Source of the DNA: Gammaproteobacteria bacterium
Lineage (GTDB): Bacteria; Pseudomonadota; Gammaproteobacteria; Chromatiales; Chromatiaceae
Length of the DNA stretch: 11,024 bases
Direction: 5' to 3'
Assembly: GCA_013041975.1 (NCBI GenBank)
Contig: JABDQZ010000022.1
Span: 1-11,024, forward strand
Shown here: positions 6,099 to 11,024 of the stretch, piece by piece
Layout: each line of letters begins with the position of its first letter
How positions within the stretch are numbered: the first letter of the stretch is position 1
Position numbers and translations under genes: made by a program
The notes under the pieces: model-generated
Told to the model about the DNA's origin: nothing
What the model saw: the letters and a program-made list of their open reading frames with translations, nothing else
Database searches by the model: none

Positions 6099-7649
6099 AT
6101 GAACGAACTGAACCTGACAACACAACAACAACTGATCAACGCCCTCGTTCCTGTACTTGAGAAGCAGTTTAACAAACCCGTTGAACGTATCGAAACACAT
6201 ATCTCAACCCTGTTACTGGTTGACGCTCAAGCCTTCAAAATCAAAAAGCCTGTCGACTTCGGCTTTCTGAATTTCACCGAACTTCAACAGCGCAAGTTCT
6301 ATTGCGAAGAAGAACTGCGACTCAATCGCCGCCTTGCACCCGAAATCTATGAACAAGTCGTAGCGATATCAGGAGAAATTGATCACCCTGAAATCAATGA
6401 CTCAACTCCAGCCATTGAATACATGGTAAAGATGAAGCGTTTTGAGCATAACCAGCTGTTTGACCAAAAACTGGAAAATAACTCGCTTACTGAGGACCAC
6501 GTAATTGAACTGGCAAAGATCATTGCTGACTTTCATCAGCGTATTGATATTGCCAATGGCAGGCATGGCATGCCGATCGTTGACTCCATTATCCAGGCCA
6601 CTACCCAGAATTTCGATCAACTTCGTAGTTTCATTCAGACCCAAAACAGTGACCTGCAACAACGATTCAGCAAGCTTGAACATTGGAGCAAGCACAACGT
6701 CTCCGAATTACCCTCTCTTTTCAGGCAACGCCTTGAAGATGGCTTTGTGCGTGAATGCCATGGCGACATGCATCTGGGAAACATTACCTTGTATCAGGAC
6801 CAGGTAACGATTTTCGATGGTATGGAATTTAACCCTGGTTTTCGCTGGATCGACGTGATGAGTGAAATTGCCTTCATCACCATGGATCTGGACTCTGCGG
6901 GACAAGCAGCGTTGTCCAGAATCCTGCTCAACCATTACCTGGAGCAAACCGGTGACTATGCTGGCCTGCAATTACTCCCCTACTACCAGGTCTATCGCGC
7001 CATGGTCAGAGCCAAGGTGATCGCGCTGCGACTGGGACAACTCCAGCATAACGAAACTGAATATCAGCAACAGCTTGCAACCCTGAATCATTATCTTGAA
7101 ATTGCTTATCAATATACAAAAAAGACTATCCCGAAACTGCTGATCACCCACGGCGTTTCAGGTACAGGGAAGTCTTATGTTTCACAGCAGCTGTTAAAGC
7201 ATTTCTCTTTCATAAGAATTCGATCCGATGTCGAACGCAAACGTTTATACCCAATAGCAGAACAACGCTATACAGCAGAGGCAACACGCAAAACCTACGG
7301 CTACCTGCATGAACTGGCCGCCGGTATTCTGCAAGCAGGTTATTCTGTCATTATTGATGCGACCTACCTGGAACATCAATACCGCAACAAGGCATTCATA
7401 TTGACACGTTCCAGCCACTATCCGTTCCTGGTCATCAGCCTGCAAATTCCAGTCGATGTGCTGGAGAAGCGCATTACCCGACGCATCGAAAATGATAACG
7501 ATGCCTCAGAGGCCACTATAGCGGTGTTACACAAACAACTCGCCAAAGCAGAACCACTGACCGCAGATGAAATGCAACACATGCTGCTCATCTCCAGCAA
7601 TGATGATATTCTTGAAAAAATAACCACAAAACTTGAGAACCTGAAATGA
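6099..7649 (+). CDS. Fused aminoglycoside phosphotransferase-like / P-loop kinase
   Basis: Bifunctional protein of 516 residues known in many proteobacteria, with no settled substrate. The N-terminal half is an APH/choline-kinase-like fold: the catalytic loop HGDMHLGN (Asp223, Asn228) is followed by IFDGMEFN with the metal-binding Asp240. The C-terminal half is a P-loop kinase: Walker A is GVSGTGKS at 352-359, then IRSDVERKR, then VIIDATYL with Asp420 as Walker B, then the arginine-rich lid region KRITRRI. I choose the ATG at 6099; a TTG directly in front (6096) is also possible, and no strong ribosome site decides. It overlaps the acylphosphatase start by four bases (ATGA), which implies translational coupling. 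The name does not mean antibiotic resistance: such fusions are usually housekeeping genes of unknown role. Confidence 0.88.
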   Translation: MNELNLTTQQQLINALVPVLEKQFNKPVERIETHISTLLLVDAQAFKIKKPVDFGFLNFTELQQRKFYCEEELRLNRRLAPEIYEQVVAISGEIDHPEINDSTPAIEYMVKMKRFEHNQLFDQKLENNSLTEDHVIELAKIIADFHQRIDIANGRHGMPIVDSIIQATTQNFDQLRSFIQTQNSDLQQRFSKLEHWSKHNVSELPSLFRQRLEDGFVRECHGDMHLGNITLYQDQVTIFDGMEFNPGFRWIDVMSEIAFITMDLDSAGQAALSRILLNHYLEQTGDYAGLQLLPYYQVYRAMVRAKVIALRLGQLQHNETEYQQQLATLNHYLEIAYQYTKKTIPKLLITHGVSGTGKSYVSQQLLKHFSFIRIRSDVERKRLYPIAEQRYTAEATRKTYGYLHELAAGILQAGYSVIIDATYLEHQYRNKAFILTRSSHYPFLVISLQIPVDVLEKRITRRIENDNDASEATIAVLHKQLAKAEPLTADEMQHMLLISSNDDILEKITTKLENLK

Positions 7650-7912
7650 TTTGTGTTCGTTGCATTGTTTCCGGAAAAGTTCAGGGCGTCTGGTATCGGG
7701 ATACCACGCGAAGCAAAGCGCGGTCACTCTCACTAACCGGCCATGCCGTCAATTTGTCCGATGGAACGGTTGAGGTGGTCGCCTGTGGTGTAGCATCGCA
7801 GGTCAAAGCCCTGCAGGAATGGCTCTGGGAAGGCTCCCAATATTCCAATGTGACATCCGTAAAATGTGAACCGATTGAAGCCGGCAGTTTCAATCAATTC
7901 AATATTGGCTAG
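7646..7912 (+). CDS. acyP: Acylphosphatase
   Basis: Small cytoplasmic enzyme that hydrolyses acyl phosphates such as acetyl phosphate or carbamoyl phosphate. The 88 residues match the usual length of about 90. The signature SGKVQGVWYR holds the phosphate-binding loop with catalytic Arg18, and GHAVNLSDGTVEVVACG holds catalytic Asn36. The C-terminal beta strand usually ends in F-x-I, here FNI. Its ATG overlaps the stop of the preceding kinase, and the HDOD gene follows after 12 bases. Since the kinase ahead may make or use phosphorylated metabolites, coupling the two genes suggests a repair or balancing role, which is inference. Confidence 0.93.
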   Translation: MICVRCIVSGKVQGVWYRDTTRSKARSLSLTGHAVNLSDGTVEVVACGVASQVKALQEWLWEGSQYSNVTSVKCEPIEAGSFNQFNIG

Positions 7913-7924
7913 AGGCTGGTCGAA

Positions 7925-9175
7925 ATGCCAGGAACCCAGTTAAAACCGACCCTTGAGCAGCTAAAGCAGTTCTACCCGATGAACCAGCTGCCTGAGGTAA
8001 TCAATAATCATATCTGCAAGACAGCCATCATCCAGACCTACGCCCCCGATGAAACTGTTTTCAAACGCGGGCAGGACAATGACTATATTTACTACCTGGT
8101 TGAAGGGGAGGTCAGTCTTGATGCGGGCATCCTGAAACCCGAACTTGTTCGCCCGCGTACTAGCAGGTCCAGGTTTACGCTTTCCAGCAAGCAGCCTTAT
8201 ACTGTAACGGCCACTACCCTTTCTGACAGCCAGATTCTCAGATTACCGGTTTCAATTTACCGCAACATCAGTAAAACCATTGATCATCTTCAACGTGACA
8301 AGAATGAAGGCGTTGAACTCAGTGAAGATGTTACCGAACACGAAATCTACAAAACCTTTATTGATGCCATACATCGTGAGCAACTTGAGCTGCCCATCAT
8401 GCCAGACCTCGCCCTCAAGATACGCCGTGCAGTTGATGACACTGACAGCGACTCGCAAGCGATTTCCAGTATCATCCAGCTTGATCCATCGCTGACTATG
8501 CGCTTTATCGATGCTGCCAACAGCCCTGCATTTGCGGGCATATCCAAGATCAGCAGCTGCCATGATGCAGTAACCCGCCTGGGCAGAAAAACCACCCGGC
8601 AAATGGCAATCAGTTTCATTCTTGGCAATATATTTAAAACCGATTCAAAAGTTTTAAACAAATACATGCATGATCTGTGGATTCACAGCACCCGTGTGGC
8701 CGCTATCAGTTTCATTCTGGCAAAGAAAACGCCCGGCCTTGATCCCGACACTGCCATGCTTTGCGGGGTTATCCACGACATCGGCACCATTCCGGTTACT
8801 AGCGCCGCACGACATTATCCGCAACTGGTCCAACACCCCTTGTTACTGGAAAAGGCCGTTGAAAACCTGCGTGCTGAAGTCGGGGCTATGACCTTAAGGC
8901 AATGGCATTTTGATGAAGACCTTGTAGATGTCGCCCTGAATGCCGAAAACTGGCTGTATAACAATGAGGGAGACGTCAACTACACCGACCTGATCATCGT
9001 TGCACAGTTACATACATTTATCGGCACACCCAAAATGAATGAGCTGCCCCCCCTCGACCTGATACCGGCATTTTACAAGGTTGCCGGCGGCAACCTGACC
9101 CCTGATGATTCATTCAGGGTGATTGAAGCAGCGAAGGGAGAGATAGAGGCTATTGCACAATTGTTGCGAAGCTAG
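7925..9175 (+). CDS. Cyclic-nucleotide-binding-like + HDOD signalling protein
   Basis: Cytoplasmic signalling protein of 416 residues. Residues about 30-115 resemble a cyclic-nucleotide-binding beta roll (FKRGQDNDYIYYLVEGEVSL), but the phosphate-binding cassette with its Gly-Glu...Arg is not apparent, so ligand binding may be lost. Residues about 150-350 form the HDOD domain, beginning LPIMPDLALKIRRAVDD and including SPAFAG and VTRLG. Unlike many HDOD proteins, it keeps a complete set of possible HD metal ligands: His254, His284-Asp285 (in HDIG) and perhaps Asp355. AGAGG nine bases before the ATG serves as ribosome site, overlapping the acylphosphatase stop. It is the last gene of the plus-strand operon; its stop lies only four bases from the convergent IalB stop. 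HDOD proteins commonly act in regulation of cyclic-di-GMP responses, motility or stress; the exact role here is unknown. Confidence 0.88.
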   Translation: MPGTQLKPTLEQLKQFYPMNQLPEVINNHICKTAIIQTYAPDETVFKRGQDNDYIYYLVEGEVSLDAGILKPELVRPRTSRSRFTLSSKQPYTVTATTLSDSQILRLPVSIYRNISKTIDHLQRDKNEGVELSEDVTEHEIYKTFIDAIHREQLELPIMPDLALKIRRAVDDTDSDSQAISSIIQLDPSLTMRFIDAANSPAFAGISKISSCHDAVTRLGRKTTRQMAISFILGNIFKTDSKVLNKYMHDLWIHSTRVAAISFILAKKTPGLDPDTAMLCGVIHDIGTIPVTSAARHYPQLVQHPLLLEKAVENLRAEVGAMTLRQWHFDEDLVDVALNAENWLYNNEGDVNYTDLIIVAQLHTFIGTPKMNELPPLDLIPAFYKVAGGNLTPDDSFRVIEAAKGEIEAIAQLLRS

Positions 9176-9195
9176 GCCTTTACTTGTTCAAAGGC
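9176..9195. other. Small hairpin at the HDOD/IalB convergence
   Basis: GCCTTT (9176-9181) and AAAGGC (9190-9195) form a six-pair stem with an eight-base loop just after the HDOD stop and across the IalB stop. No T-run follows on either strand, so it is at best a weak bidirectional terminator. Confidence 0.25.
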
Positions 9196-9677
9196 AAATT
9201 ACTCACTGCTGACGAAAAACCACTCAAAGAAAAGTCAAGCTTGATGCCTTCGCCTGTCAGAGCTCTGGTGCTGATAGTACCGGCAGAACCTTTCTTGAAA
9301 GCGTTGAATAGTGCCGTATCGTTATCAACAAAAATGAAACAGGCGACACTATTACAGTATTTAAAGGGCAGCGATGCCTGCTTCTTGCCATCCACATCCA
9401 GCTGTACCGATACACTCAAATCCAGCATATGCGGCAGCGCTATCTGCATCAACAGATCATTATTGTTTTTCTTTGCCAGAGAAATCACGGAAACCGGCTT
9501 GCTATCCTTGTTCAGCAAGGTCTGTTTTATTTCACAACGTTTGACTGCCCCCTGCTCTACACAGGCGAGTTGCCAGTCTTTGTAGTTCTCAGTAGAAGTT
9601 TTTATATTTGGCTGTTCTTCAGCTTGAAGCGTAGAGGAAATCAGCAGACTGAAAGCCAGTAAAAGAAGTTTTTTCAT
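9180..9677 (-). CDS. IalB-family exported protein
   Basis: Periplasmic protein of the invasion-associated locus B family (165 residues from Met at 9677). Residues 1-19 are a clear signal peptide: MKK, a leucine-rich core and a cleavage site after LQA. The mature part has the family pattern DWQLACV...KRCEI with Cys39 and Cys48, then PVSVISLAKK, then KYCNSVACFIF with Cys108 and Cys113, then FKKGSAGTISTRA. The two cysteine pairs probably form disulfides. A start four codons upstream (9689) lacks a ribosome site; GAGAC upstream of the inner ATG supports the shorter form. The family was named from Bartonella but is widespread in non-pathogens, so no virulence role is implied. Function is poorly known. 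It is transcribed after the XRE gene, with 74 bases between, and may have its own promoter. Confidence 0.85.
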   Translation of the reverse strand: MKKLLLLAFSLLISSTLQAEEQPNIKTSTENYKDWQLACVEQGAVKRCEIKQTLLNKDSKPVSVISLAKKNNNDLLMQIALPHMLDLSVSVQLDVDGKKQASLPFKYCNSVACFIFVDNDTALFNAFKKGSAGTISTRALTGEGIKLDFSLSGFSSAVSNLPLNK

Positions 9678-9751
9678 CGTTTGTCTCATTTAAAGAGTGA
9701 ATGTTATTGCGAATAATAGTAACTTGTTAATCAACTTATAGGCACTTGGAA

Positions 9752-10486
9752 TCACGACCTTCTCAAGTCCGAAAATATTCCGTAATTCCATTCACGCACT
9801 GCCATCACCAGCGTAGTACCTTTCTTGCCCGATACCGCCAACCCCGCATCTTCATTGTTCAGCTGATTCAATTCCAGCAACAGTTTTTCCAGTTTCTTTT
9901 GAAGCACTGCGATGGACTTCCTGGTCAACATGGCATTGGCGACGATGAGCTTCTCATGCTGCCTGTCAAAACGGGAATTAAAAATATCATGACTGACATT
10001 TTCCTGGAAAAACTGCTGAATTGGACCGTTTTCTATCCAGTTGAAATTGGCAGAAGCCAGTATCTTGATACGGTCACCCGGCAGTAATTCAATTAACTGC
10101 ATTTTATCCAGCGTTGCCAGGTGGTGAACCACATCGGTTTTTTCGAGTGTATAACCCCTGAGAATATCTGCCAGCGTCCAGCGATTGAGCACACAAACAG
10201 CAACCAGTAGCAGCTCTCGGTCACTGGCTATTTTCTTTTCCTGTTGGCGAGTTAGCTGAAGCAGTCGTGAAGATTGTTCATGCATCAACTGCACAAGATC
10301 CGAGAACTCCATGTTGATCAACTGGCAGGTTTGCTCGAAACGCTCAAGTGAAAAACTGCCTTCGGCAAAGAGACGCTTTACACTGCCTTCTGAAAGCTTC
10401 AGATGTACAGCAACATCAGCATAGGTTTTCTTATGTACTTTCAGGGCATTTTTCAGAGTATCGATAAGTTGTGCAGTCTGTGCCAT
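9752..10486 (-). CDS. XRE-type helix-turn-helix transcriptional regulator
   Basis: DNA-binding regulator of 244 residues. Residues about 7-62 form a Cro/CI-type helix-turn-helix: TYADVAVHLKLSEGSVKRLF contains both core helices, and SLERFEQTCQLINMEFSDL is the following helix pair. Residues about 88-145 (LLLVAVCVLNRWTLADILRG... to IKILAS) look like a second winged-helix-like unit. Residues about 185-215 form a heptad-like leucine-rich helix (VLQKKLEKLLLELNQL), suggesting dimerisation. GGAAAAG before the ATG is a fair ribosome site. It begins 27 bases after the glucosidase gene on the same strand, so the two are probably cotranscribed, and it may control that gene. No ligand-binding domain is recognised. 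Confidence 0.8.
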   Translation of the reverse strand: MAQTAQLIDTLKNALKVHKKTYADVAVHLKLSEGSVKRLFAEGSFSLERFEQTCQLINMEFSDLVQLMHEQSSRLLQLTRQQEKKIASDRELLLVAVCVLNRWTLADILRGYTLEKTDVVHHLATLDKMQLIELLPGDRIKILASANFNWIENGPIQQFFQENVSHDIFNSRFDRQHEKLIVANAMLTRKSIAVLQKKLEKLLLELNQLNNEDAGLAVSGKKGTTLVMAVREWNYGIFSDLRRS

Positions 10487-10513
10487 GGCTTTTCCGGTAA
10501 AATCAAGTTCAAC

Positions 10514-11024
10514 TTATGCCAGTTCATCGATCCAGGCAGCCTGCTTGCCCTGATCAAGACCGCTCCAGGGAGAGATATCTTTTTCATAGCCTCTCATTAC
10601 CAGGTTGGCCAGCAAGCCTGTCCAGCCGGTTTGATGCGCTGCGCCAAGTCCCTGCCCTGTTTCTGCGTGGAAATATTCATAGTAAAAGCCCAGGTCCTGC
10701 CAGTTCTCATCGGTCTGGAACGGGCTGTCACGTCTCAAGGCAGGAATGTTTCCTTCGTCATCCCTGCGGTAAAGATTAACCAGCCTTTCCGAGAGCAGGT
10801 GTGCCACCTGTTTCAGGTTTATGCGTTCGCCACCAAGACAAGGGGCTTCGATAGTGAATTCTGGCCCCAGAAAACGGTAGAACTTTTCAATCGCCTGAAT
10901 CAGTGAATAGTTAGTTGGCATCCATACCGGCCCGCGCCAGTTTGAATTGCCGCCAAACATACCAGTTTTGGATTCACCAGGGACGTATTCAATCATGGCC
11001 TCACCGATACCGGGAAGATAGCCC
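10514..11024 (-). CDS. GH63/MGH1-like glucosidase, C-terminal part, runs off window
   Basis: Carboxyl-terminal 170 residues of a glycoside hydrolase related to GH63 (mannosyl-oligosaccharide glucosidase and bacterial homologues), with an (alpha/alpha)6 barrel. The visible part reads GYLPGIGEAMIEYVPG, then GGNSNWRGPVWMPTNYSLI, which is a strongly conserved block in this group, then FYYEYFHAETGQGLGAAHQTGWTGLLANLV near the end, also conserved and likely to hold the general base region. The gene ends with TAA at 10514; the N-terminal portion and the other catalytic residue are outside the window. Bacterial members act on alpha-glucosides, including glucosylglycerate or mannosylglycerate-like compatible solutes; which applies here cannot be told from this fragment. 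The XRE regulator follows 27 bases downstream. Confidence 0.85.
   Translation of the reverse strand, partial: GYLPGIGEAMIEYVPGESKTGMFGGNSNWRGPVWMPTNYSLIQAIEKFYRFLGPEFTIEAPCLGGERINLKQVAHLLSERLVNLYRRDDEGNIPALRRDSPFQTDENWQDLGFYYEYFHAETGQGLGAAHQTGWTGLLANLVMRGYEKDISPWSGLDQGKQAAWIDELA

Noticed and set aside
6720..7200. Antibiotic-resistance reading of the aminoglycoside-phosphotransferase-like domain
   Set aside because: The P-loop kinase fusion and operon context match widespread chromosomal proteins of unknown substrate, not known resistance enzymes.
8252..8667. Minus-strand frames of 106-116 codons
   Set aside because: Antisense to the HDOD gene, whose frame shows conserved motifs across the same stretch.
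9047..9053. Run of seven C inside the HDOD gene as a phase-variation tract
   Set aside because: Too short and too near the gene's 3-prime end, in a domain-poor part; no reason beyond length to expect slippage.
1..11024. tRNA, rRNA, CRISPR array, insertion sequence or prophage
   Set aside because: No tRNA-like or rRNA segments, no regular spaced repeats, and no transposase, integrase or phage genes were seen on either strand.

Overview
The window looks like a chromosomal segment of a gammaproteobacterium. Coding GC is moderate, and the gene set mixes an anaerobic-type pyruvate:ferredoxin oxidoreductase with a DyP peroxidase, an HDOD signalling protein, an IalB-family periplasmic protein and a GH63 glucosidase. 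A sulfur-oxidising or facultatively anaerobic relative is my guess from this mix. No rRNA, tRNA, CRISPR array or transposon is visible.

Left third (1-3708, minus strand): a probable transcription unit reads leftwards. It starts with a previously unlisted 37-residue membrane peptide with a Cys-rich tail (3595-3708). Next comes a long, clostridial-style RnfB iron-sulfur protein with an N-terminal membrane anchor (2441-3319, TTG start). Then, 23 bases later, comes a large single-chain 2-oxoacid (pyruvate):ferredoxin oxidoreductase whose C-terminal third lies beyond the left edge. The simplest reading is that the oxidoreductase hands electrons to the membrane-bound RnfB-like protein. No other rnf gene is in view.

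Regulatory island (3320-4424): this is an AT-rich, mostly non-coding stretch; 3961-4020 has only 3 G/C in 60 bases. It holds a perfect 20-bp palindrome, a long hairpin, a good sigma70-like promoter overlapped by a near-consensus FNR-type site and a 14-bp palindrome, and a second unlisted small membrane protein gene (42 residues, plus strand, 4124-4252).

Middle (4425-6070): a DyP-type haem peroxidase (plus) meets a GT-A-type glycosyltransferase (minus) tail to tail with a 4-base overlap.

Right-centre (6099-9175, plus): a tight three-gene operon encodes a fused aminoglycoside-phosphotransferase-like/P-loop kinase, an acylphosphatase (4-base overlap) and a cNMP-binding-like plus HDOD protein (12-base gap) that keeps a complete HD metal site.

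Right end (9180-11024, minus): an exported IalB-family protein, an XRE-type regulator, and the C-terminal part of a GH63-like glucosidase that runs off the right edge and probably leads the unit containing the regulator.

The part most likely to be undescribed is the small membrane peptide + long RnfB + PFOR module together with its divergently placed small membrane protein and AT-rich control region.
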